The notes under the pieces: model-generated | The model's database searches: none | What the model was told of the DNA's origin: nothing | The model's input: the letters and a program-made list of their open reading frames with translations, nothing else | In this document: positions 1-10,200 of the stretch, one piece after another | Layout: each line of letters begins with the position of its first letter | Position numbering within the stretch: the first letter of the stretch is position 1 | Source: Mikania micrantha | Taxonomy: Eukaryota > Streptophyta > Magnoliopsida > Asterales > Asteraceae | DNA length: 64,000 nucleotides | Assembly: GCA_009363875.1 (NCBI GenBank) | Contig: CM018683.1 | Location: 44,691,711-44,755,710, forward strand | Direction: 5' to 3' | Made by a program: the position numbers and the translations under genes

Positions 1-704
1 TAGTACTGGGTGATCACAACAAGGGAAAGCGGACACACACATTGGGGCAGGCCGATTGCTGCAGTTAGTTTTTAAATCTGTTTTATAAACTAACTGCAGA
101 TTTCGGTTACATATGGTTTTATCAAAATTGCTATACATAATCTAACTCCAAACGTGGTTTGGGACTTGATATTATATGTTGGCTTCGTGCAAACAGTGAT
201 TGGACTGTTTACACTCATTTTCTTACTTGATGTTAGTTTGGGTTGCAGCTCATCCGTGTGAATCTTATGTTGCTTTAACTTACCTATGTCTTATATCATA
301 TACTCATGTTTACAAATGTTTAAACCTATTGTTCTCACCAACTACGTCTGTAGTTGACAGTTACTTTTCACGTGTTTCAGGTAATCAGGTTTAAGACATT
401 CTCAGGGACAACTAAGGAGACCATACTAAGATAGAACAAGATGAAGAAACATGCTAGGATGGATTAGAAACACACTAAATCCTAATTGTTTAATTGTCTT
501 GTTTGGAGTCTTATTTTGTAAACTATATTTTGGGTCTGTAGTTGTCATTATTTTGATAGATAGACTGTCTGTAACTAAACAATTGTCTTAACATTATGCA
601 ACTTAGTAATCCATTGTGGTTGTTCTTAATCAATACTTGTGCATGATTCAACTGTTCATACGTCACCGCGCCGTGGATTCCGCACGCGGCGCAGGGGTGT
701 GACA
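1..704 (+). repeat. T1 5' LTR, 3'-terminal 704 bp
   Basis: Identical by eye, without gaps, to 10338-11041. It ends in GTGTGACA directly before the primer binding site. The rest of this LTR, roughly 3.26 kb if equal to the 3' copy, lies left of the window. Confidence 0.95.
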
Positions 705-706
705 GG

Positions 707-724
707 TTGGTATCAGAGCCAAGG
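707..724 (+). promoter_or_regulatory. T1 primer binding site (tRNA-iMet)
   Basis: TTGGTATCAGAGCCAAGG lies two bases after the LTR end. TGGTATCAGAGCC is the usual complement of the 3' end of plant initiator tRNA-Met, used to prime minus-strand synthesis. Confidence 0.93.
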
Positions 725-1031
725 TTGTAGAGAACTAGGAAAAACCCAATGTTTAATGACCTAGACTATAACCTAAGCTACCCAATAGGACTAAGTGCTA
801 TAGACTTGAGGATACTTAGGATCTAAGTAACTTAAGTGAGCATTAAGTCTACATCAAGCTTGAAAGATCTTAGGGACATTTTTCTAAGATTAGATATCGA
901 GTCAAAGAATTTGAATCGGAATTCTATAATTTTAGAAACCGGATTAAATTCTCACACATATGCATTTAAGGATTTCAGAGGCAAGGATCTGTATTCTTAG
1001 TATCCTTGATCTGAAATTCTCACACAGAGAT

Positions 1032-1410
1032 CATTATAGAAATTCGGAGGCAAAGATCTGTATTTTCAGTATCTTTGATATGAATTTCTTGTCATATTCA
1101 TTATAGGATTTAGAGACAAAGATTGGTATCTTTGATCTAAAGTCCTTGTCATATTCAGTATAGGATTTAGAGGCAAAGATTGGTATCTTTGATCTAAAGT
1201 CCTTGTCATATCCATTATAGGAATTCAAAGGTCAAGATCTATTAATTTAGAATCTTGATTTGAAATCCTTGTCATATTCATTATAGGAATTCAAATGTCA
1301 AGATCTATTAATTTAGAGTCTTGATTTGAAATCCTTGTCATGCTCATTATAGGAATTCAAAGGTCAAGAACTATTAATTTAGAATCTTGATTTGAAATCC
1401 TTGTCATTGT
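1032..1410 (+). repeat. Imperfect tandem array in T1 leader, 57-67 bp period
   Basis: Six diverged units start at about 1032, 1099, 1156, 1213, 1279 and 1345, each opening with CATTATAGGA or a close variant and ending near CCTTGTCATA. Two subtypes are visible: 57-bp units and 66-bp units carrying GAATTCAAAGGTCAAGA. Confidence 0.85.
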
Positions 1411-1725
1411 TATCATTGTTATCATTATCAGGTGTTCATTATCATAGGAACTTTATAACTTAGAATCTGTGTAACAGTATTCTTTAGTTGAAGTTCTCAC
1501 AAGAGATCATTATACTCGATACCGTAGGTATTGAGAACCTAGGTTAATTAACCTAGGACACACATGCTAAAACCTAAGGTTTTAATTTCTAAGTAAATTA
1601 AGAACCATGGTTTACATAATCATCATCATAGTCACAGAACAAGGGGCAATCATGAAACAATCATAATCAATCAACAGTTGGAATCTTAGCCCCAAATATA
1701 GACGACGGATTAACGCTGACGTGTT

Positions 1726-1800
1726 GAGGTAAGTGGTGGGTCGGTGAGAGCTTACCCTATATATAAGCTTATTTCAGTATGTTAGGGGGAATCCGGCGTT
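1726..1800 (+). promoter_or_regulatory. TATA-containing module, leader copy 1
   Basis: GTGGTGGG then CCCTATATATAAGC. It resembles the module at 2237-2310 and the LTR copy at 7267-7335. A promoter role is inferred from sequence only. Confidence 0.45.
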
Positions 1801-2236
1801 CGTATTTGGAGTGAGGATTCGGGATCAACTGGAATCATTGAACGTTAGTCAAACACATGGGATACAAACATTTGGGAAACAATCATTGGTGAATCAAATC
1901 ATAGTGCAATTCAAACTTGGATGAACCAAATATTATGGTAAATCAATCAAGTTGTGAACATTCTTTAGATGTAAACCTTAAGTGGAATTCTTAAGTGATT
2001 ACATCATTAGTACTTACTGACATAGGTTAACAGGAAAGTGTAGAACACACATATGATTTAGTTCTACATGTTAACAACTGTTAGTAGGTGCACACATAAC
2101 ATAATCATAGTTCAATCATGGAATCAATCATAGTTCAAGTTGATCAAAGATCATGAGATTCTTAATCAATGGAACACACTTGGAAATCAGTACAAACGTG
2201 TTGCCAAATGCTAGCAAGGGCATGATCGTGGTATAT

Positions 2237-2310
2237 CGAAACGGTGGTGGGCAGCGAGAGTGAGCCCTATATATAAGCTGCTTTCGGTATATCGGGAAAG
2301 TGTCAGTGTG
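2237..2310 (+). promoter_or_regulatory. TATA-containing module, leader copy 2
   Basis: GGTGGTGGGCAGCGAGAGTG followed by AGCCCTATATATAAGC. It is closer to the LTR copy at 7267-7335 than to leader copy 1. Function unproven. Confidence 0.45.
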
Positions 2311-2509
2311 TAGATTTGGTGGTGAGATCATGAGACATCGTACATATTCACATGATAAGTATGCAAATAAGTTGATAACTTATACGTGTACTGGATCATA
2401 TTACAATTGAATGATAATACTAGTAGTATGGATATATTACTGACCTTATCATGAAAATTCAATTGTATCCTTCCTCATTACTGACCCACTTGTGGCTTCT
2501 ATTCGTAGA

Positions 2510-4186
2510 ATGCCTCCCCGACGTGATCCTAACGGAGGGGGTTCAACAAGTGGCAACGACGATGAGATCAACAAGATTGCTCGAGCTATCGCGGTTCATA
2601 TGCGGGATGTGATTCCTGGCATGGTCACTGATATCACCCAGAATCTTCGGGGAAGTACCAGTGATTCCGCACACAACTCAAATGCCACTAACGCTGGAAC
2701 TGCTAACTTTACTTTCAAGCAGTTCAACGATGCTAAGCCTCCTAAGTACTCTGGTACCGAGGGAGCTACCGGCCTACTGCAATGGCTGGAAAGCATTGAA
2801 GACATTCTCGACTTCACTGGATGTCCTGAGAATCTGAAGGTCAAGATGGCCTCAAGCGCTTTTCACAAAGGCGCACTCACCTGGTGGAATTCTGAGAAGA
2901 ACACCAGAGGACGTGAAGTTGCATTAGCCTTACCGTGGGACGGTTTCAAGAACTTACTCGTGGAAAAGTTTTGTCCACGTCATGAACTAAAGAAACTCGA
3001 GGTAGAGATGTGGAATCTGGTGCAAGACAGTGGTGAAAACGCCAAGTATACAACTCGATTCCATGAGTTGTGCATTCTGGTACCCCATTTGGTTACTCCT
3101 CTATCTCGCAGGATAGAGAAGTACATTGAAGGTCTACCTTTAGTAGTCAGGGGAACTGTCATGGGTAATAACCCTACTACTCTAGAGGCGGCGATCCAAC
3201 TTGGTGCTACTCTTACTGAGGAGTATGTGAAATCGGGTGTGCTCACCCGAAAGGGATTCAAGAGAGCACAAATTGAAGAAGGCAAGAAGCCTGAACAGCA
3301 CCATCCCAAGAGGAAAAAGCAAAAGACAATCAAGAACTTTGCAGCGTTGACTGCAGCTGCTCCTACTCATGCCACACCTATCACTGCTATGCCACAACCT
3401 GCTAATACCAGAAAGCCTTACACTGGCCCGTTTCCACTTTGCACCAAATGCCAGTATCATCATCTGCCCAACACTCCATGCAAGAAGTGTCTCAAATGTG
3501 GGCGTATGGGACACTTTGCAGCTACTTGTAGATCTACTCATCTTGCTGCTGCAACAACTGCTACCACTACCACTGCTGCTACAGGTGGAAGGGCCTGTTA
3601 TAATTGTGGAGCAGAGGGACACTTCAGAAATCAGTGTCCAAAACTCAACAACAATACTGCTGCTGCTCGTGCTTTTGTTATTGGAACTGCTGAAGCACGT
3701 GAAGAGCCGGCAGTCATCACGGGTACATTTCTTATCAATGATCATTATGTTCCTATCATATTTGATACTGGTGCCGATAAAAGTTTTATCTCTACTCATA
3801 CTGCTTCTTTGCTTAATATGCAACTATCCACACTTACTGCTCCTTATACTGTAGAAGTAGCGAATGGTAAGACCATAGTTGTAGATTCCATAATTCATGC
3901 TTGTGAGCTAAGATTAAATGACCATCTCTTTTCCATCGATCTCATTCCTATGACTCTCGGAAGCTTCGAAGTTGTAGTGGGAATGGATTGGTTATCCAAA
4001 AACAATGCTGAAATCGTATGCTCGGAGAAACTTATCCGAATCCCCTTACCGTCCGGCGAAACGATGATAGTCTACGGTGAGAAACCATGCCGCGGATTGA
4101 AGATTGTATCGTGCATCAAGGCGAGGAAGTACTTGAAGAAGAAATATTATGCTTTCCTAGCTCATGTAGTGAAAAAAAAAACCTGA
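2510..4186 (+). CDS. gag: T1 Gag-protease polyprotein
   Basis: Forms the capsid-like particle and supplies the aspartic protease. I prefer the ATG at 2510 (MPPRRDP), typical of Tekay-type Gag, over the in-frame ATG at 2492; 558 codons. A retrotransposon Gag domain (TWWNSEKNTRG, then EKFCPRHE) lies near residues 85-230. Two CCHC zinc knuckles follow: CLKCGRMGHFAATC from about residue 327 and CYNCGAEGHFRNQC from about 363. The protease motif FDTGADKSFIS has its catalytic Asp near residue 419. The frame closes at TGA 4184-4186 just after ten A residues (4172-4181). Pol continues one base forward from there, where related elements normally have one continuous gag-pol frame, so the stop probably reflects one extra A or a slippage site. 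Confidence 0.9.
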   Translation: MPPRRDPNGGGSTSGNDDEINKIARAIAVHMRDVIPGMVTDITQNLRGSTSDSAHNSNATNAGTANFTFKQFNDAKPPKYSGTEGATGLLQWLESIEDILDFTGCPENLKVKMASSAFHKGALTWWNSEKNTRGREVALALPWDGFKNLLVEKFCPRHELKKLEVEMWNLVQDSGENAKYTTRFHELCILVPHLVTPLSRRIEKYIEGLPLVVRGTVMGNNPTTLEAAIQLGATLTEEYVKSGVLTRKGFKRAQIEEGKKPEQHHPKRKKQKTIKNFAALTAAAPTHATPITAMPQPANTRKPYTGPFPLCTKCQYHHLPNTPCKKCLKCGRMGHFAATCRSTHLAAATTATTTTAATGGRACYNCGAEGHFRNQCPKLNNNTAAARAFVIGTAEAREEPAVITGTFLINDHYVPIIFDTGADKSFISTHTASLLNMQLSTLTAPYTVEVANGKTIVVDSIIHACELRLNDHLFSIDLIPMTLGSFEVVVGMDWLSKNNAEIVCSEKLIRIPLPSGETMIVYGEKPCRGLKIVSCIKARKYLKKKYYAFLAHVVKKKT

Positions 4187-7043
4187 AAAGAAAGCAGTTG
4201 GGGATGTTCCAGTTATCAAAGAATATCCAGACGTATTTCCAGAAGACTTGCCTGGACTACCACCAGTCCGACAAGTGGAGTTTAGAATTGATCTCGTCCC
4301 TGGAGCAAACCCAGTGGCGAAGTCACCGTATCGATTAGCACCGTCTGAGATGCAAGAACTGTCTAGTCAGCTTCAAGAACTTTTAGACAAAGGTTTCATA
4401 AGGCCGAGTTTCTCTCCATGGGGAGCTCCGGTTCTCTTTGTCAAAAAGAAAGACGGTTCATTTCGTATGTGCATCGACTATCGTGAGCTGAACAAGTTGA
4501 CAATCAAGAATAGATATCCTCTGCCCAGGATCGATGATCTGTTTGATCAATTACAGGGAGCAACTTGTTTCTCTAAGATTGATTTGCGATCCGGGTATCA
4601 TCAGTTAAGAGTAAATGATGAGGATATACCAAAGACGGCATTTAGGACTCGATATGGACACTATGAGTTTGTGGTTATGCCATTTGGGCTGACCAATGCA
4701 CCCGCAGTGTTCATGGACTTGATGAATCGAGTCTGTAGGCCATACTTGGATCAGTTTGTTATTGTCTTTATTGACGATATATTGATTTATTCCAAGTCAG
4801 AACAAGAGCACGAGAATCATTTGAGGAAAGTCTTAGAGTTACTAAGAACTGAACAACTATATGCTAAATTCTCAAAATGTGAGTTTTGGTTAAAGGAAGT
4901 TCACTTCTTAGGACATGTCATCAACAGGGATGGAATACATGTAGATCCAGCAAAGATTGAGGCGATTAAGAACTGGACTACTCCATCTACTCCAACAGAG
5001 ATTCGTTCATTTCTGGGTCTGGCGGGCTATTATCGGAGATTCATTGCGAATTTCTTTAAGATTGCCTTGCCACTTACCACTTTGACTCAGAAAAGTCAAG
5101 CGTTTATATGGGGACAGAAACAGGAAGATGCATTTCAACTTCTTAAACAGAAGTTATGCAACTCCCCTATCCTTAGTCTTCCAGAAGGCAGTGATGATTT
5201 CATTGTCTACTGTGATGCTTCAAACCTTGGTCTCGGTTGTGTACTTATGCAACGGGACAAGGTCATTGCTTATGCTTCAAGACAACTTAAGGTTCACGAG
5301 AAGAATTACACTACTCATGACCTTGAGTTAGGGGCTGTGGTCTTTGCATTGAAATTTTGGAGGCACTACCTTTATGGTACTAAATGTGTCATCTATACAG
5401 ACCACAAGAGCCTACAACACATTCTCAATCAGAAAGAACTCAACATGAGACAACGGCGTTGGTTTGAGCTTCTAACTGATTACGACTGTGAGATTCGTTA
5501 CCATCCGGGTAAAGCCAATGTGGTGGCGGATGCTCTTAGTCGCAAGGAACCAGTCAAACCAATTCGTGTAAGAGCCATGGAGATCAACACACAGCCAAAC
5601 TTGAAAGACTTGATTCGTATTGCACAACAACAAGTAGTAACAGACAATCAACTCAAGACAGACTTGGATTGTGGCATTGAGAAGAAACTAGAACCCCGAT
5701 CTGATGGGGTGTTATATCTCAACGGCCGCATTTGGATTCCAAAGTCTGAAGAATTGCGCACACTCATCTGTGATGAGGCTCATAAGTCGCGATACTCAGT
5801 TCATCCTGGAGCCGACAAGATGTATCAGGACTTGAGGACATCTTACTGGTGGCCGGGAATGAAGAAAGACATAGCACTGTATGTGGGAAAATGTCTTACC
5901 TGTTCAAAAGTCAAAGCAGAACATCAAAAACCTTCGGGACTTCTACAGCAACCTGAAATTCCTCAATGGAAATGGGAGCAAATTTCCATGGATTTCATAA
6001 CTAAGTTGCCGAGAACTCCGCGAGGTTTCGATTCGATTTGGGTGATCGTTGATCGACTCACCAAATCTGCTCATTTTCTCCCGATCCGAGAGGATTACAA
6101 GATGGAGAAATTATCCACATTGTACATCAACGAAATCATTGCACGTCATGGTACACCAACATCAATCATTTCTGATCGTGATAGTCGTTTCACTTCTCGC
6201 TTTTGGCAATCATTGCAAAAGGCTTTGGGAACGCGTGTTAATCTTAGCACGGCGTATCATCCCCAAACCGATGGCCAAAGCGAAAGGACTATCCAAACAC
6301 TCGAGGACATGCTTCGTTCTTGTGTCATTGACTTCGGTGGAAGTTGGGACACTCATCTCCCACTCATTGAGTTTTCATATAACAATAGCTATCATACGAG
6401 CATTCAATGTGCACCATTCGAAGCTCTATATGGTAGAAAGTGCCGATCACCGGTCTGTTGGACCGAGATTGGTGACTCACAGGTCGTAGGACCAGAACTC
6501 ATTCAGGAAACGTCAGACAAGATCACAATCATTCAGTCACGGCTTAAGGCCGCACGAGATCGGCAAAAGAGTTATGCTGATCGACGTCGGAAACCGCTTG
6601 AGTTTCAAGTCGGTGACCGAGTCTTACTCAAAGTTTCTCCCTGGAAAGGCGTTGTCCGATTTGGGAAGAAAGGGAAACTTGCACCAAGGTACGTTGGACC
6701 TTTTGAGATCCTGGAACGGATTGGTCCCGTAGCCTACAAACTCAAACTTCCAGTGGAGCTAAGCAATGTTCACGATACTTTTCATGTATCGAATCTTAAG
6801 AAATGCTTGGCGGATCATGAGGTCCAGATTCCACTGGAAGACATACAGATTCAGAACAACATGCAATTCATAGAACGTCCAGTTGAAATCATGGATCATG
6901 GGGTCAAGAAACTTAAACGCAGCCGTATCCCGATCGTGAAAGTGCGATGGGAGGGCAAACGCGGTGCTGAGTTCACCTGGGAACGTGAAGACCAGATGAA
7001 GCTTAAGTACCCTCATCTTTTTACAGTATCTTCGGCTAGTTAA
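4182..7043 (+). CDS. pol: T1 Pol: RT, RNase H, integrase, chromodomain-like tail
   Basis: Open in the +1 frame relative to gag from 4182; the first ATG is at 4248, inside conserved sequence, so it is not expected to be a true start. Reverse transcriptase: GAPVLFVKKKDGSF near 4420 and catalytic FIDDILIYS near 4768-4794. RNase H: DASNLGLGCVLMQ near 5215 and YTDHKSLQHIL near 5395. Integrase: HHCC zinc site near 5770-5910, then a core with Asp in MDFITKLP and IISDRDSRF and Glu in TDGQSERT. A GPY/F-type module (RYVGPFEILERIGPVAYKL) is followed by a chromodomain-like end (SRIPIVKVRWEG, EFTWEREDQM, YPHLF). The tail assigns it to chromoviruses; it may guide insertion to particular chromatin (family knowledge). 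No internal stop is present. Confidence 0.93.
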   Translation, partial: PEKKAVGDVPVIKEYPDVFPEDLPGLPPVRQVEFRIDLVPGANPVAKSPYRLAPSEMQELSSQLQELLDKGFIRPSFSPWGAPVLFVKKKDGSFRMCIDYRELNKLTIKNRYPLPRIDDLFDQLQGATCFSKIDLRSGYHQLRVNDEDIPKTAFRTRYGHYEFVVMPFGLTNAPAVFMDLMNRVCRPYLDQFVIVFIDDILIYSKSEQEHENHLRKVLELLRTEQLYAKFSKCEFWLKEVHFLGHVINRDGIHVDPAKIEAIKNWTTPSTPTEIRSFLGLAGYYRRFIANFFKIALPLTTLTQKSQAFIWGQKQEDAFQLLKQKLCNSPILSLPEGSDDFIVYCDASNLGLGCVLMQRDKVIAYASRQLKVHEKNYTTHDLELGAVVFALKFWRHYLYGTKCVIYTDHKSLQHILNQKELNMRQRRWFELLTDYDCEIRYHPGKANVVADALSRKEPVKPIRVRAMEINTQPNLKDLIRIAQQQVVTDNQLKTDLDCGIEKKLEPRSDGVLYLNGRIWIPKSEELRTLICDEAHKSRYSVHPGADKMYQDLRTSYWWPGMKKDIALYVGKCLTCSKVKAEHQKPSGLLQQPEIPQWKWEQISMDFITKLPRTPRGFDSIWVIVDRLTKSAHFLPIREDYKMEKLSTLYINEIIARHGTPTSIISDRDSRFTSRFWQSLQKALGTRVNLSTAYHPQTDGQSERTIQTLEDMLRSCVIDFGGSWDTHLPLIEFSYNNSYHTSIQCAPFEALYGRKCRSPVCWTEIGDSQVVGPELIQETSDKITIIQSRLKAARDRQKSYADRRRKPLEFQVGDRVLLKVSPWKGVVRFGKKGKLAPRYVGPFEILERIGPVAYKLKLPVELSNVHDTFHVSNLKKCLADHEVQIPLEDIQIQNNMQFIERPVEIMDHGVKKLKRSRIPIVKVRWEGKRGAEFTWEREDQMKLKYPHLFTVSSAS

Positions 7044-7059
7044 TTTCGGGACGAAATTC

Positions 7060-7076
7060 CCTTAACTAGGGGAGAC
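7060..7076 (+). promoter_or_regulatory. T1 polypurine tract
   Basis: AACTAGGGGAGAC lies directly before the 3' LTR start TGTAACAT at 7077, in the position of the plus-strand primer. M1 has an equivalent tract in the same context after AATTTCGGGACGAAATT. Confidence 0.85.
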
Positions 7077-7716
7077 TGTAACATTAGTGCATTTAGTCAT
7101 GTAGTCGTAAACAGTGTTAGAACAGTGTGTGTCAATGTCCAGTAAATCAATGTGATTCATGTGTTCATTATGTGCTTGTGTGTTAGAATCATTATTTCTT
7201 GAGACAAGTATATATTACTTATTTACAGTCGAGTTCACTAGGCAAGAACAGTATCTTGTTATATCGAAACAGTGGTGGGCAGCGAGAGTGAGCCCTATAT
7301 ATATACTGCGTTCGGTGTAACAGGATAGTGTTAGTGCGTAGTGTTGAGACGAATATTATAACAATTAATTAATTCACAAGAATCGTAATACGTAAGCGAG
7401 ACTGAGTATAGTTATGGGTGACGATCCATAATAATACGAATGTTGAACTTATAATTACGATTAAACGACTTTAAATAATTAATACGATCGAAAAACGTAC
7501 GCGATTGCGGGTATACACGTAATTGTGAATGTTTAACGATCTGTCAACACACGAAGAGTAAAAATAATTAAATTAATTATTTTATATTTTTACAATTTTG
7601 AAACTCATCATTTTAATGAGTTTAACAACTCTTTTATTTTAAAACCGCGTAAAATACGCGTTGCGCTCCGGAAACGCGAACCGAGCGACCGAAACGGACC
7701 CGAACACCACCCGGAC

Positions 7717-7724
7717 TATAAAAG
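7717..7724 (+). promoter_or_regulatory. Likely T1 core promoter (TATA box)
   Basis: TATAAAAG follows CGAACACCACCCGG and precedes pyrimidine-rich CTCTC runs, as in many plant LTRs. Equivalents are at 12398 in S1 and 41437-41444 (minus) in M1, all 640-775 bp from the LTR start. Confidence 0.65.
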
Positions 7725-8125
7725 CCTTGAACAAGGCTTAAATCCTCATTTATTTCACCTACACCACTTTCTCTCACTAGAATTTTCGGCCAAGCCTTTC
7801 TCTCTCTAGAAAACCCACTTTAAACGATCATATCTCACTCGTTTCTCAACGGATTTCGTCGTTCTTGGTGTCCACACGAAGCTCTCGACATCCTCTACAC
7901 AAAAGTACAAGATTTTCGCAGTTTCACCCAGCCAATCGCGAGGTAATGAAGCTTGAAAGATCACGAGATTAGGGTTTTCGTTTGTGAGTTCGTGAAATAC
8001 ACACATAACCGGTTTATTTGCATTATCCTTCGAGTTTCGCACATGTAGCAACCTTCATCGAGAGTAGAATGACTTAGATCGTGGCCTGGAGTTGGTGGTT
8101 TGATGATGGTGATGATGTTCGTACA

Positions 8126-8680
8126 GGTTCGCTGGAAGGTTTCCTGGCCGAACCTTCACTTGGGCATGACCGAACCTCAAGGGACTTCACGAACCCTGCA
8201 ATGGTTCGTGTGAGCATTGGCCGAACCCTAGAGAGTCCACGAGCCATCAACGAACCATAACCATCATCACGAACCTTCAGCTAACTCAGACGAACCCTAC
8301 GTGGTTCATTGCTCAACTGCCGAACCATGTCCCAACCGAACCATCGTGCATGAGCAAACCCAAGCGAACCCTAAGGAGCCACGAGCCTTCACGAACCAAA
8401 TAATGATCAACGAACCCTCCTTGCTGCGAACCTTCATGACCAGCCGAACTACTCCTATTTCACCGAACCTCCGCATAGGGACGACCCTTCTCATGCAGGC
8501 GAACCAGTGTGTTTGCGAACCTGCGTGTGCATGGGGCGAACCCTAGCTGGTCCTCGAGCTTTTTATAAATCCACGAACCTACCTGATGACATGTTAGTCG
8601 AACCTTGCCTGAACATTAGAGGGCCGAACCATATCATGATGTTGGCCGAACCCTAGGCCAGGAAACCAAAAAGGTTCGCT
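8126..8680 (+). repeat. CGAACC motif array in T1 LTR
   Basis: About twenty copies of CGAACC(C/T), plus a few GGTTCG reverse copies, spaced mostly 15-35 bp apart with unrelated sequence between. The spacing is irregular, so it is a motif cluster rather than a tandem repeat. Confidence 0.85.
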
Positions 8681-8754
8681 GCCAAGGGGGGGTAACCGAG
8701 CCAACAACATGCAAATTTCTTTGTATACCTTGGTCCAACCAATTGTATTAGCTC

Positions 8755-9131
8755 GGCCCACATTAGAATGAGCCCAATTCAATTATATCCGGCCCAAATT
8801 CAATGCAACAAGGCTCAAATTCCATTAGCAACATGGTCCATAGGTTTAAACCAAGCACGATTGAGCTAGTTGGCCATTAAGATCTTTAATTGGCCCAATA
8901 TCACGTTGGAACTTTACATGGCCTACTTACACCTTGCTTGGCCCAACTCAAATCCCTTAGGCCCAATCCAAGCCCATGCTATTTCATTTGGTCAACATAG
9001 TGGCTTTCGGCCCACTACATGGCCCATATACATGTGGTTGGTCCAATGTCACATTCAATTGACTCATTGTTAACCTAAGTGGTCTAGGGCCTTAAATTAA
9101 GCCCTCATGTGTTTGTAGGTTTAAGGCCCAA
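8755..9131 (+). repeat. GGCCCA motif cluster in T1 LTR
   Basis: Eight exact GGCCCA sites plus near matches such as AGCCCA and GGTCCA. GGCCCA is the plant Site II type motif bound by TCP factors (established). The role in this LTR is inferred. Confidence 0.7.
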
Positions 9132-9920
9132 ATGTGTGGCTCTCGACTTATGATAACTGTGAATTGATCATCAATAGGTTAAGTTTGTAACTTAACATAC
9201 ACATGAAGATCAATTCATAACTCCAAAGACATAACAAATCTATATCAATTTCGAAATTCATGTTAAACAATGACTTGTCAAACTCTTAAACACATGTGTT
9301 ATAGTGTAAACAAGTTTGTACACAAAAGATCATTTCATATTCGTTTCTTGGACCCATGATCAATCAAGTGATTCAAAGCATAATTTTCAAGTTTACACAA
9401 CAATCATAATCATGATCAAGTAATCAAGAGTTAATCAAGTTCAAGAGAACACAAGTCAATCAATGAATCAAAGTCTATACAATTATAAATCCTATATCTT
9501 ATGTATGATTACAATGTTATAGGAAACAATTAGAAGTCCTGTTTGCTACTTGCTATCTGTTTTAGTTCAGAGTCTACTGCAGACAGGTGAGAACTTTAGC
9601 CCCTCTTTTACTGTTTTATAACTGTTTTGGGGTGGAACACGTGATCAAACCAATCGTTTACAATCATATTTCATTACACAAGGTGTGTGTATTCTTATAA
9701 ACATTATGGGTTCATTTTACGAATCCTAGGGATTCATCAACTGTTTTAAAGGAATTATCAACTATTAAACTCTTTTCACTAAAAAGGTTTTATAAAGAAT
9801 CTTTGAACTGTTTTGTAACCGATTTACTCAAATGTATTTATGAAGGATAAACACTTTTAAATAAAGGATTTTATAAACTCTTTTGTTATAAACCTTGTTG
9901 TTACACAAGGTCACTATTTT

Positions 9921-10200
9921 ATGGTATTCAAATCAAGTGGTTCACATCATGGTATTCAAATCAAGTGGTTCACATCATGGTATTCAAATCAAGTGGTTCA
10001 CATCATGGTATTCAAATCAAGTGGTTCACATCATGGTATTCAAATCAAGTGGTTCACATCATGGTATTCAAAAGAAATGGTTCATTTCATGGTATTCAAA
10101 TCAAGTGGTTCACATCATGGTATTCAAATCAAGTGGTTCACATCATGGTATTCAAAAGAAATGGTTCATTTCATGGTATTCAAAACAAAGGATTTAATTC
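9921..10200 (+). repeat. Ten-unit 28-bp tandem repeat in T1 LTR
   Basis: Units begin ATGGTATTCAAA every 28 bp from 9921. Units 1-5, 7 and 8 share TCAAGTGGTTCACATC; units 6 and 9 carry AGAAATGGTTCATTTC; unit 10 is degenerate. Because 28 is not divisible by three, the array gives spurious ORFs in several frames. Confidence 0.95.

Larger units (their letters stand above)
725..2509 (+). other. T1 leader (5' untranslated region)
   Basis: About 1.8 kb between primer site and gag without a convincing gene. It holds an imperfect tandem array (1032-1410) and two copies of a TATA-containing module (1726-1800 and 2237-2310) that resembles a segment of the LTR. Short ORFs here are not supported as genes. 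Confidence 0.8.

Noticed and set aside
708..720. tRNA gene suspected from TGGTATCAGAGCC-type sequence (also at 57171 and 59559)
   Set aside because: Only the 13-19 base complement of tRNA-iMet is present, directly after LTR ends: primer binding sites.
3182..3854. Long ORFs overlapping T1 gag in other frames and on the minus strand
   Set aside because: Shadows of the Gag-protease frame, which alone carries the zinc knuckles and protease motif.
7806..8051. 81-codon minus-strand ORF in the T1 LTR
   Set aside because: No domain; lies across the promoter and transcribed leader part of the LTR in antisense.
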